This document shows, piece after piece, positions 7,399 to 14,949 of a DNA stretch of 23,845 bases; positions within the stretch are counted from its first letter, which is position 1; each line of letters begins with the position of its first letter. The DNA is from Lichenicola sp964658455 (GTDB taxonomy: Bacteria > Pseudomonadota > Alphaproteobacteria > Acetobacterales > Acetobacteraceae). Position numbers and translations under genes: made by a program. Under the pieces are notes generated by a model. The model saw nothing but the letters and a program-made list of their open reading frames with translations. It did not search any database and was not told the DNA's origin. Where the stretch lies: the NCBI GenBank assembly GCA_964658455.1, contig CAZZZA010000035.1, positions 1-23,845 of the forward strand, given 5' to 3'.

Positions 7399-8403
7399 AT
7401 GACAGTGCGGCCGATGGTGGTGGTGGTCGGCTACGAGGGTCTCGCGACCTTCGAGTTCGCGATCGTCACCGAGATCTTCGGCACCAGCCGACCCGAGTTG
7501 ATGCCGAACTGGTATCGCTTCGCCCTGTGCGCGACCGCGCCCGGCCTGATGCGCACCTCGAGCGGTTTCGAGATCAGGATCGATGCGTCGCTGGCGTCCC
7601 TGGCCAGCGCGCACACGGTCATCATCCCGGGCTGGAGCGGGCCGCACGACACGGTGCCGCCGTCGCTGATCACCGCCCTGCGGGACGCGCACGCCGCCGG
7701 TACCCGGATCGTCTCGATCTGCACCGGCGCCTTCGTGCTGGCGGCGGCGGGGCTGCTGTCCGGGCGCCGGGCGACCACGCACTGGCAGCATACCGAGGCG
7801 CTGGCGGCGGCCGACCCCAGCATCCGCATCCTGTCCGACGTGCTGTATGTCGACGAGGGCTCGATCCTGACCTCGGCGGGCAGCGCGGCCGGGATCGATC
7901 TCTGCCTGCATATCATCCGTTCCGATTTCGGCGCCGATCATGCGAGCCATGTCGCGCGCCGGCTGGTGGTGCCGCCGCATCGCGAGGGCGGGCAGGCGCA
8001 GATGATCGGACGGCCGGTGCTCGATCTCCAGGAGGGGTCGCGGCTCAGCCCGCTGCTCGACCGGCTGCGGCGGCGGCTCGATGGCAGGCACAGCGTCGCC
8101 GACATGGCGCAGGCGGTCGGCATGAGCCAGCGCACCTTCATTCGGCGTTTCAGGACGCTGACCGGCAGTTCGCCGGCCGACTGGCTGCTGGCGGAACGCC
8201 TGTCGCGGGCGCGCGAACTGCTGGAGACGACCGCGCTGAGCATGGAGCAGATCGCCTTCCTGTGCGGGCTCGGGTCGGTGGTCAATTTCCGCACCCATTT
8301 CAAGCAGCGCCTGGGCATGACGCCGTCGGAGTTCCGCTCGCGGCCGGATCAGCGCGCGCTTCAGCGCGACGAGACAGGCGAGAACCGGCCGGAGAACCGG
8401 TAG
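7399..8403 (+). CDS. ftrA: FtrA/GlxA-type AraC-family transcriptional regulator
   Basis: The 334-residue protein joins an N-terminal DJ-1/PfpI (class I glutamine amidotransferase-like) ligand domain to a C-terminal AraC-type double helix-turn-helix. The first domain spans about 5-190 and begins VVVVGYEGLATFEFAIVTEIFG, a start I associate with FtrA. It keeps the nucleophile-elbow cysteine in SICTGAF (Cys108), then TTHWQHTEAL and TSAGSAAGIDLCLH. The second domain spans about 230-330, with SVADMAQAVGMSQRTFIRRF and the HTH signature near IAFLCGLGSVVNFRTHFKQRLG. There is no strong ribosome-binding site at the ATG at 7399; AGG lies 8 bases upstream, and a second in-frame ATG is at 7414. It is divergent from the receptor operon, its likely target, and its 3' end overlaps hutC by 43 bases tail to tail. 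The inducer is unknown. Confidence 0.8.
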   Translation: MTVRPMVVVVGYEGLATFEFAIVTEIFGTSRPELMPNWYRFALCATAPGLMRTSSGFEIRIDASLASLASAHTVIIPGWSGPHDTVPPSLITALRDAHAAGTRIVSICTGAFVLAAAGLLSGRRATTHWQHTEALAAADPSIRILSDVLYVDEGSILTSAGSAAGIDLCLHIIRSDFGADHASHVARRLVVPPHREGGQAQMIGRPVLDLQEGSRLSPLLDRLRRRLDGRHSVADMAQAVGMSQRTFIRRFRTLTGSSPADWLLAERLSRARELLETTALSMEQIAFLCGLGSVVNFRTHFKQRLGMTPSEFRSRPDQRALQRDETGENRPENR

Positions 8404-9074
8404 CGCGAAGCGGCGTAGGTCAGCCTGACGTCGGTGACCAGGGCACCCTGCAGCCAGGTCCGGCGATGCAGCTCCAGGCAGGCATCGCCTGCCGCGATCC
8501 GCAGCTGTCCGGCGAGATCGGCGCCGGCGTTCAGGCCGGAGATCACGTGTTCCGCCTCGGTCCAGGGAACATGCTGCAGCAGCCAGGTTCCGGGCGCGAT
8601 CGCGGCGAAGCTCTCGCCGGCGGCGTTCGGGACGGTGCCGAGCGCGATCAGCCGCTCCTCCCAGGCCACCGGCAGGCCGTCCACCTCGTGCCGGCAATGG
8701 ATCTCCAGCAGCCGGGCCTTCGGCGACAGGTGCAGCGCGGCCCGCTCGTGGGCGGTCGCCGCACGCGGCACACGCCTGAGGATCTGGTGCCGGTAGCTCT
8801 GCTGGTTGCGGGATGCCACCTCGGCGAGATCCTCGATCCGCATGATCGAGCGTTCGCCGGACGGGCTGGCGACAAACGATCCGGCCCGATGGCGCCTGAC
8901 GATCAGGCCGCGCGCGCTCAGCTCGTTCAGGACCTTGCTCACGGTCATGCGCGAGCAGCCGAACTGGTCCATGAGCTGATGCTCGTAGGGAATGCGGCTT
9001 CCCGGCGGCCAGGCCCCCGACAGGATCTTGCTTTCCAGATCGCGTTCGATCCGCGCCCCGATCGAGAGCTGCAT
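8361..9074 (-). CDS. hutC: Histidine utilisation repressor HutC (GntR family)
   Basis: HutC represses hut genes and is released by urocanate. The 237-residue protein has an N-terminal GntR winged helix (about 5-75: IERDLESKILSGAWPPGSRIP, CSRMTVSKVLNELSARG, GSFVA) and a C-terminal UTRA ligand domain (about 90-230). The UTRA part shows EIHCRHEVDGLPVAWEERLI and PGTWLLQHVPWTEAEHVISG, features of HutC. The ATG at 9072-9074 shares one base with the hutF stop (TGATG), so the two are coupled and hutF-hutC form one transcript. Its candidate operators are the GTCTAGAC and GTATAGAC sites upstream of hutF and hutI. It converges on the FtrA-type regulator gene with a 43-base overlap of coding ends. Confidence 0.93.
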   Translation of the reverse strand: MQLSIGARIERDLESKILSGAWPPGSRIPYEHQLMDQFGCSRMTVSKVLNELSARGLIVRRHRAGSFVASPSGERSIMRIEDLAEVASRNQQSYRHQILRRVPRAATAHERAALHLSPKARLLEIHCRHEVDGLPVAWEERLIALGTVPNAAGESFAAIAPGTWLLQHVPWTEAEHVISGLNAGADLAGQLRIAAGDACLELHRRTWLQGALVTDVRLTYAASRYRFSGRFSPVSSR

Positions 9075-10435
9075 CAGGCGGCGGCCAGCCGCCCGATGCG
9101 CCGCGCATAGGCACCGCCGATGGCGGCCGCGCGGACGTGCCGCCCCTCGGCCACCACCTGCCGGCCGCCGACCCAGACGTCCCGGACCAGCGAACGATCG
9201 CCGGCGAACAGCCAGCAATCCAGGATCGCGGCCGGATCGCCGCCGGCAAGGGTTGCGGCAGCGGGATCGAGGGCGACGATGTCGGCGGGCAGGCCGGCCC
9301 GGATCGCGGGCGCCGGCGCGTCCAGCACCGCCGCGCCGCCTGCCGCCGCGACGGCGAACAGGGTCTCGCCGGTCGACGCACCCAACCCGCTCGCCATCAC
9401 GTTCCGCAACCTCGCCGTCAGCCGTTGCGCATATTCAAGCTGCCGCAGTTCCTCGGCAACCCCGATGGCGACGTTGGAATCGGTCCCGATGGCGATCCGA
9501 CCGCCGGCCTCCCGCCATTGCGGCGCGGGGAAGATGCCGTCGCCGAGCGAGGCCTCGGTGATCGGACACAGGCCGACCGTGGCGCCCGACGCCGCCAGAC
9601 GATCGCATTCGCGCGGGTCGATGTGCGTCGCATGGATCAGGCACCAGCGATGATCGACCGGAGCATGATCGAGCAGCCACTCGACCGGTCGGCGACCGCT
9701 CCAGCCGATGCAGGCCTCCACCTCCAGGCGCTGCTCGGCGGCATGGATGTGGATCGGTCGTCCGGCCGCCAGCGTCACCAGCGCGTCGAGTTCGGGCGGT
9801 GAGACCGCGCGCAGGCTGTGCGGCGCGATGCCCAGCGTCGCGCCCTCCAGGCCACCGACCAGCGCGCTGCAGCGCTCGACCAGCCGCGCATAGCCGTCGA
9901 TATCATGCAGGAAACGGCGCTGTCCGGGTCCGGGCGGCCGCGGTCCGAAATCGCCGTGCGCGTAGAAGCAGGGCAGCAGCGTCAGTCCGATGCCTGTGGT
10001 CTGCGCGGCGCCCGCGATCCGCGCCGACAGTTCGGCCGGATCGTCGTAGGCGGCGCCGTCCGGGGCGTGATGCAGATATTGGAACTCGCCGACGCGCGTG
10101 AAGCCGGCTTGCAGCATCTCCATGAAGGCCTGCGCCGCGATCGCCTCGACATCCTCCGGCGTCATGCGGTCCAGGAAGCGGTACATGGTCTCGCGCCAGC
10201 TCCAGAAACTGTCGGCGGCGCGCAGCCGCCGCTCGGCGAGGCCGGCCATGCCGCGCTGGAAGGCGTGGCTGTGCACGTTGGCCATCCCGGGCAGCGCATA
10301 GCCGCCGCGGTCGTCGCCAGGCCCCGGCGCGGCGCCGGCCGTCACCGACTCGATCAGGCCTCCGGTCATCACGATGCGGACGTCGGCTGCCCATCCGTCG
10401 GGCAGCAGCGCCTGCTTGAACAGGATCGACGGCAC
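9074..10435 (-). CDS. hutF: Formimidoylglutamate deiminase
   Basis: HutF hydrolyses N-formimidoyl-L-glutamate to N-formyl-L-glutamate and ammonia, committing this organism to the five-step histidine route. The 453-residue amidohydrolase-superfamily protein shows the metal-binding HSHAFQRGM (His55, His57), then HIHAAEQRLEVEAC (His231), CLIHATHID (His268) and AIGTDSNVAIG (Asp319). It also has the family segments SFWSWRETMYRF and GEFQYLHH. The start is GTG at 10433-10435, supported by a GGAG about 6 bases upstream. It leads the minus-strand hutF-hutC transcript, divergent from hutI. The presence of HutF makes a separate N-formylglutamate deformylase necessary. Confidence 0.95.
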   Translation of the reverse strand: MPSILFKQALLPDGWAADVRIVMTGGLIESVTAGAAPGPGDDRGGYALPGMANVHSHAFQRGMAGLAERRLRAADSFWSWRETMYRFLDRMTPEDVEAIAAQAFMEMLQAGFTRVGEFQYLHHAPDGAAYDDPAELSARIAGAAQTTGIGLTLLPCFYAHGDFGPRPPGPGQRRFLHDIDGYARLVERCSALVGGLEGATLGIAPHSLRAVSPPELDALVTLAAGRPIHIHAAEQRLEVEACIGWSGRRPVEWLLDHAPVDHRWCLIHATHIDPRECDRLAASGATVGLCPITEASLGDGIFPAPQWREAGGRIAIGTDSNVAIGVAEELRQLEYAQRLTARLRNVMASGLGASTGETLFAVAAAGGAAVLDAPAPAIRAGLPADIVALDPAAATLAGGDPAAILDCWLFAGDRSLVRDVWVGGRQVVAEGRHVRAAAIGGAYARRIGRLAAA

Positions 10436-10460
10436 GGTGCGCTCCGAGCGGTTGCAGCGA

Positions 10461-10480
10461 TTTTGAGTCTAGACACAAAG
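10461..10480. promoter_or_regulatory. Candidate HutC operator 1 (near-palindrome around GTCTAGAC)
   Basis: The 20-base element TTTTGAGTCTAGACACAAAG is an inverted repeat matching at 8 of 10 arm positions, centred on the perfect palindrome GTCTAGAC at 10467-10474. This core is the same as that of operators of other HutC-subfamily regulators such as DasR. It lies between the hutF and hutI starts and would overlap the hutF promoter. Confidence 0.65.
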
Positions 10481-10496
10481 CCGGCTTGCCGACAAC

Positions 10497-10509
10497 GTAT
10501 AGACACAAA
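10497..10509. promoter_or_regulatory. Candidate HutC operator 2 (GTATAGACACAAA)
   Basis: This element shares 12 of 13 bases with positions 10467-10479 (GTCTAGACACAAA), starting exactly 30 bp later. It fits the HutC-subfamily core GT(A/C)TA(G/T)AC but its outer arms are less palindromic than site 1. It is about 11 bases upstream of the hutI start, so bound repressor would block transcription into the hutIHU operon. Confidence 0.6.
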
Positions 10510-10520
10510 AGGGGGTGCCG

Positions 10521-11723
10521 GTGAGGGTCGACACGATTTGGCGCGGTGCCCGGCTGGCGACGATGGCCGAGGGCCGGCAGGGGCTCGGCGTCGTCGAGCG
10601 CGGCATGATCGCGGCACTCGACGGACGCATCGTCTATTGCGGCGAGGAGGCCGCCAGCCCGGCGCTGAGGGCGGACGCGGTGATCGATTGCGAGGGGCGC
10701 TGGATCACGCCGGGCCTGATCGACTGCCATACCCATCTGGTGTTCGGCGGCGATCGCATCGACGAGTTCAGGCTGAAACTCGCCGGCGCCAGCTATGCCG
10801 AGATCGCCGCGACCGGCGGTATCCTGTCGACCATGGAAGCGACCAGGCGGGCAGGGACGGAGCGCCTGGCCTCGGACGCGCTGCTCCGCCTCGATGCGCT
10901 GATCGCCGAGGGGGTCACGACCGTGGAGGCGAAATCCGGCTACGGGCTCGACGAGGCCACCGAGCTGCGCCAGCTCGCCGTAGCCCGCGCCCTGTGCAGC
11001 GAGCGCCGGATCAATGTCAGTCCGACCTATCTCGGCCTGCACGCGCTGCCGCCGGAATTCGCGAACGATGCCGACGGATACGTCGATTTCGTCGCCGGGC
11101 GCATGATCCCGCAAATCGCCGCCGAGCGCCTGGCCTGCGCGGTGGACGCGTTCTGCGAGACCATCGCCTTCACGCCGCGTCAGGTGGATACGCTGTTCGC
11201 CGCGGCACGCCGGCACAGGCTCGCGGTCAAGCTGCATGCCGACCAGCTGTCCGATAGCGGCGGCGCCGCCCTGGCCGCCCGTCACCAGGCCCTGTCGGCG
11301 GACCATCTGGAATACGCCTCCGAGCCTGGCATCGCGGCGATGGGGGCCCGGGGCTGCGTCGCGGTGCTGCTGCCCGGCGCCTTTCTCAGACTGCGGGAGA
11401 CCCGGAAGCCGCCGGTCGAGGCGCTGCGCCGGCACGGGGTGCGGATCGCTGTCGCCACCGACCTCAATCCAGGCTCGTCGCCGCTGGCCTCGCCGTTACT
11501 GGCGATGAGCCTGGCGGCCAGCCTGTTCGGGCTGACGGTGGAGGAGTGCCTGCTGGGCATGACCCGTCAGGCCGCGCACGCGCTGGGTCGCGCCGCCCGG
11601 ACCGGCACCCTGGAGGCGGGCAAGGCCTGCGACCTGGCGATTTGGTCGATCGAGCAGCCGGCCGAGCTGATCTACTGGCTGGGACTGAACCGGCTGCACC
11701 GACGCGTGTGCGGGGGACGATGA
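10521..11723 (+). CDS. hutI: Imidazolonepropionase
   Basis: HutI opens the imidazolone ring of 4-imidazolone-5-propanoate to give N-formimidoyl-L-glutamate, the third step of histidine degradation. The 400-residue amidohydrolase-superfamily protein has metal-site HTHLVFGG (His70, His72), KLHADQLSDSGG (His239), SADHLEYAS (His262) and ATDLNPGSSP (Asp314). It also has the family segment TTVEAKSGYGL and the late NCS-like stretch TLEAGKACDLAIW. I prefer the GTG at 10521 because GGGGG lies 5 bases upstream; the in-frame GTG at 10515 has no space for a ribosome-binding site and would add two residues. Its stop overlaps the hutH start as ATGA. Confidence 0.95.
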   Translation: MRVDTIWRGARLATMAEGRQGLGVVERGMIAALDGRIVYCGEEAASPALRADAVIDCEGRWITPGLIDCHTHLVFGGDRIDEFRLKLAGASYAEIAATGGILSTMEATRRAGTERLASDALLRLDALIAEGVTTVEAKSGYGLDEATELRQLAVARALCSERRINVSPTYLGLHALPPEFANDADGYVDFVAGRMIPQIAAERLACAVDAFCETIAFTPRQVDTLFAAARRHRLAVKLHADQLSDSGGAALAARHQALSADHLEYASEPGIAAMGARGCVAVLLPGAFLRLRETRKPPVEALRRHGVRIAVATDLNPGSSPLASPLLAMSLAASLFGLTVEECLLGMTRQAAHALGRAARTGTLEAGKACDLAIWSIEQPAELIYWLGLNRLHRRVCGGR

Positions 11724-13252
11724 GGATGGTGGACCTGATTCCCGGCGCCATCTCGCTCGAGCAATGGCGCGCGATCTATCGCGGCGCGCCGGTAGCGCTC
11801 GATCCGCGGTGCCATTCCAGCATCGAGGCCGGCGCCGCGACGGTGAAAACGCTGCTGGCCAGCGGCGAGCCGGTCTACGGCATCAATACCGGCTTCGGCC
11901 GCCTGGCCTCGATCAGGATCGGCGACGACGATCTGGCGGTCCTGCAGCGCAACATCGTGCTGTCGCACGCGGCCGGCGTCGGCGATCCGATGCCCGCCCC
12001 GATCTGCCGACTGATGCTGGCGCTGAAGCTGGCGTCGCTCGCCCAGGGCGCGTCGGGCGTGCAGATGCAGACGATCGCGCTGCTGGAGGCGATGCTGCGG
12101 CATGGCCTGGTGCCGGTGATCCCGGCCCAGGGGTCGGTGGGCGCGTCCGGTGATCTGGCGCCACTGGCGCACATGGCCGCGTCGATGATCGGCGTCGGCA
12201 CGATCCTGCGCGCGGGACGCCCGGAGCCGGCGCAGGCGGCGCTGTCCGCCTGCGGCCTGACGCCGCTGGTGCTGGCGCCGAAGGAGGGGCTGGCGCTGCT
12301 GAACGGCACCCAGTTCTCCTGCGCCAATGCGCTGGCGGGCCTGTTCGAGGCGGAACGCCTGCTCGGCACCGCGCTGGTGACCGGCGCGCTCGCCACCGAC
12401 GCCGCCCGCGGTTCGGATGCGCCGTTCGACCCGCGCATCCACGCCCTGCGGCGGCATCGCGGGCAGATCGAGGTCGCCGCCACCCTTGCCGCGCTGATGC
12501 AGGGCAGCGCCATACGCGCGTCGCATCTCAAAGGCGATGCGCGGGTGCAGGATCCCTATTGCGTGCGCTGCCAGCCGCAGGTGATGGGCGCCGTGCTCGA
12601 CCTGCTGCGCCAGGCGGCGGCGACGCTGGCGACCGAGGCCGATGGCGTCACCGACAACCCGCTGATCATGACGGACACCGGGGAGGCGCTGTCCGGCGGC
12701 AATTTCCACGCCGAGCCGGTCGCGTTCGCCGCCGACATGATCGCGCTGGCCTTGTGCGAGACCGGCTCCATCGCGGAACGCAGGATCGCCATGCTGGTCG
12801 ATCCCGCGCTGTCGGGCCTGCCGGCCTTCCTCACCCCTCGTCCTGGTCTGAACTCGGGTTTCATGATCCCGCAGGTCACCGCCGCGGCGCTGGTGTCGGA
12901 GAACAAGCAGCGCGCGACGCCGGCCAGCGTCGACAGCATCCCGACCTCCGCCAACCAGGAGGACCACGTCTCGATGGCGGCGCACGGTGCGCGGCGCCTG
13001 CTGCCGATGGCCGAGAACCTGACCGCGATCCTCGGCATCGAACTGCTGGTGGCAGCGCAGGGCTGCGACTTTCACCACCCGCTGCGCAGCAGCGATGCGC
13101 TGGAACGGGTCCGGGCGCTGCTGCGGCGGGACGTCCCGCATCTCGACGACGACCGCTACCTCGCGCCCGACATCGCGCATGCCTCCGCGCTGGTACGCGA
13201 CGGCGCGATCCTCGGCGCGGCGGGGCCGACGCCGCTGGCAACACTCGCCTGA
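11720..13252 (+). CDS. hutH: Histidine ammonia-lyase
   Basis: HutH deaminates L-histidine to trans-urocanate, the first step of the pathway. The 510-residue protein carries the autocatalytic MIO prosthetic group triad Ala-Ser-Gly at 142-144 in QGSVGASGDLAPLAHM, the same position as in Pseudomonas HAL. Other conserved stretches are YGINTGFG (53-60), NGTQFSCANALAG, QDPYCVRCQPQVMG, SGGNFHAEPVAF and SIPTSANQEDHVSM. The ATG at 11720 is chosen because it overlaps the hutI stop (ATGA); an alternative ATG two codons later (11726) is equally well placed for the GGGGG upstream and would give 508 residues. The gene is followed by hutU after 29 bases. Confidence 0.97.
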   Translation: MRMVDLIPGAISLEQWRAIYRGAPVALDPRCHSSIEAGAATVKTLLASGEPVYGINTGFGRLASIRIGDDDLAVLQRNIVLSHAAGVGDPMPAPICRLMLALKLASLAQGASGVQMQTIALLEAMLRHGLVPVIPAQGSVGASGDLAPLAHMAASMIGVGTILRAGRPEPAQAALSACGLTPLVLAPKEGLALLNGTQFSCANALAGLFEAERLLGTALVTGALATDAARGSDAPFDPRIHALRRHRGQIEVAATLAALMQGSAIRASHLKGDARVQDPYCVRCQPQVMGAVLDLLRQAAATLATEADGVTDNPLIMTDTGEALSGGNFHAEPVAFAADMIALALCETGSIAERRIAMLVDPALSGLPAFLTPRPGLNSGFMIPQVTAAALVSENKQRATPASVDSIPTSANQEDHVSMAAHGARRLLPMAENLTAILGIELLVAAQGCDFHHPLRSSDALERVRALLRRDVPHLDDDRYLAPDIAHASALVRDGAILGAAGPTPLATLA

Positions 13253-13281
13253 CGACCAGGCGACGATCGAAGGAACGCCCG

Positions 13282-14949
13282 ATGAGCCGCAGAGACAATG
13301 CCCGCACCGTTCGCGCGCCGCGCGGTACCGACCTCTCGACGCGGAGCTGGCAGACCGAGGCGCCGCTGCGCATGCTGATGAACAACCTCGATCCCGAGGT
13401 GGCGGAGCGCCCGGAGGAACTGGTGGTGTACGGCGGCATCGGCCGCGCCGCCCGCGACTGGAACAGCTTCGACCGCATCGTCGAGACGCTGCGCCGGCTC
13501 GAGACCGACCAGACCCTGCTGGTGCAGTCCGGCAAGCCGGTCGGCGTGTTCCGCACCCATGCCGATGCGCCGCGCGTGCTCATCGCCAATTCCAACCTGG
13601 TGCCGCACTGGGCGACCTGGGAGCATTTCAACGCGCTCGATCGGCTGGGCCTGATGATGTACGGCCAGATGACCGCCGGGTCCTGGATCTATATCGGCAC
13701 CCAGGGGATCGTGCAGGGCACCTACGAGACCTTCGTCGAGATGGCGCGTCGGCACTATGGCGGCGATGCCACGGGCCGCTGGATCCTCACCGCCGGCCTG
13801 GGCGGCATGGGCGGCGCGCAGCCGCTGGCAGCGGTGATGGCGGGCTTCTCGTGCCTGGTGGTCGAGTGTCAGCCGAGCCGGATCGAGATGCGGCTGCGGA
13901 CCCGTTATCTCGATCGGCAGGCGGGCAGTCTCGACGAGGCGCTGGCCATGATCGAGACCGCGCGCCGCGAGGGCCGGCCGACCTCGATCGGGCTGCTCGG
14001 CAACGCCGCGGAGATCTTTCCGGCGCTGGTCGAGCGCGGCGTGCGGCCCGACTGCGTCACCGACCAGACCTCGGCGCACGACCCGCTGCACGGCTACCTG
14101 CCGATCGGCTGGAGCCTCGGCGACTGGGAGGAGCGGCGCGCCCGCGATCCTGCCGGCGTCGAGCAGGCGGCGCGGCGCTCGATGGCGGTCCAGGTGCAGG
14201 CGATGCTGCGCTTCCACGCCGACGGCGTGCCGACGGTCGATTACGGCAACAACATCCGCCAGCGCGCGAAGGAGATGGGTGTTGCCGCCGCCTTCGATAT
14301 TCCCGGTTTCGTGCCGGCCTACATCCGGCCGCTATTCTGTCGCGGGGTCGGTCCGTTCCGCTGGGCGGCGCTGTCCGGCGACCCGCAGGACATCCATCGC
14401 ACCGACCAGAAGGTGAAGGAGCTGCTGCCCGACGACGCCCACCTGCACCACTGGCTCGACATGGCGCGCGAGCGGATCGCGTTCCAGGGGCTGCCGGCGC
14501 GCATCTGCTGGGTAGGGCTTGGCGACAGGCACCGGTTGGGGCTGGCGTTCAACGAGATGGTCGCCAGCGGCGCGTTGTCCGCTCCCGTGGTGATCGGGCG
14601 CGACCATCTGGATTCCGGATCGGTCGCCAGCCCGAATCGCGAGACCGAGGCGATGCTGGACGGTTCCGACGCTGTGTCCGACTGGCCATTGCTGAACGCG
14701 ATGCTCAACACCGCGTCCGGCGCCACCTGGGTGTCGCTGCATCATGGCGGCGGCGTCGGCATGGGCTTCTCGCAGCATGCCGGCATGGTGGTGGTGTGCG
14801 ACGGCACGCCGGAGGCGGCGGCGCGTATCGGCCGCGTGCTGTGGAACGACCCGGCGTCCGGTGTGATGCGGCACGCCGACGCCGGCTACGCGGACGCGGT
14901 CGCGTGCGCGCGGGCGCAGGGCCTGGACCTGCCGGGCATCCTCGGATGA
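13282..14949 (+). CDS. hutU: Urocanate hydratase
   Basis: HutU hydrates urocanate to 4-imidazolone-5-propanoate using tightly bound NAD+ as electrophile. The 555-residue protein is of normal length. Visible motifs are NNLDPEVAERPEELVVYGG near the N-terminus, the NAD-binding GLGGMGGAQPLA (172-183), DQTSAHDPLHGYLPIGWS, and LFCRGVGPFRWAALSGDP. The active-site cysteine in ARICWVGLGDR is at about residue 409, matching Cys410 of the Pseudomonas putida enzyme. The C-terminus includes SLHHGGGVGMGFSQHAGMV. The ATG has an AAGGA ribosome-binding site 7 bases upstream. Its stop overlaps the start of the M20 hydrolase as ATGA, so the two are translationally coupled. Confidence 0.97.
   Translation: MSRRDNARTVRAPRGTDLSTRSWQTEAPLRMLMNNLDPEVAERPEELVVYGGIGRAARDWNSFDRIVETLRRLETDQTLLVQSGKPVGVFRTHADAPRVLIANSNLVPHWATWEHFNALDRLGLMMYGQMTAGSWIYIGTQGIVQGTYETFVEMARRHYGGDATGRWILTAGLGGMGGAQPLAAVMAGFSCLVVECQPSRIEMRLRTRYLDRQAGSLDEALAMIETARREGRPTSIGLLGNAAEIFPALVERGVRPDCVTDQTSAHDPLHGYLPIGWSLGDWEERRARDPAGVEQAARRSMAVQVQAMLRFHADGVPTVDYGNNIRQRAKEMGVAAAFDIPGFVPAYIRPLFCRGVGPFRWAALSGDPQDIHRTDQKVKELLPDDAHLHHWLDMARERIAFQGLPARICWVGLGDRHRLGLAFNEMVASGALSAPVVIGRDHLDSGSVASPNRETEAMLDGSDAVSDWPLLNAMLNTASGATWVSLHHGGGVGMGFSQHAGMVVVCDGTPEAAARIGRVLWNDPASGVMRHADAGYADAVACARAQGLDLPGILG

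Larger units (their letters stand above)
10436..10520. promoter_or_regulatory. Divergent hut control region
   Basis: This 85-base AT-enriched gap holds the promoters of hutF-hutC and of hutI-hutH-hutU plus the M20 gene. Two similar operator-like elements are embedded 30 bp apart. On the minus strand a possible promoter for hutF is TTGTCG, a 16-base spacer and TCTAGA, the latter overlapping the first operator; this is tentative. A GGGGG at 10511-10515 serves as the hutI ribosome-binding site. Confidence 0.65.

Noticed and set aside
7399..8403. GlxA-type protein as a DJ-1/PfpI protease or amidotransferase
   Set aside because: The C-terminal AraC double helix-turn-helix shows that it is a transcription regulator; the first domain is a ligand domain in such fusions.
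9903..11435. 510-codon minus-strand frame crossing from hutI into hutF
   Set aside because: It crosses the divergent hut promoter and runs antisense to hutI; no protein family is recognisable.
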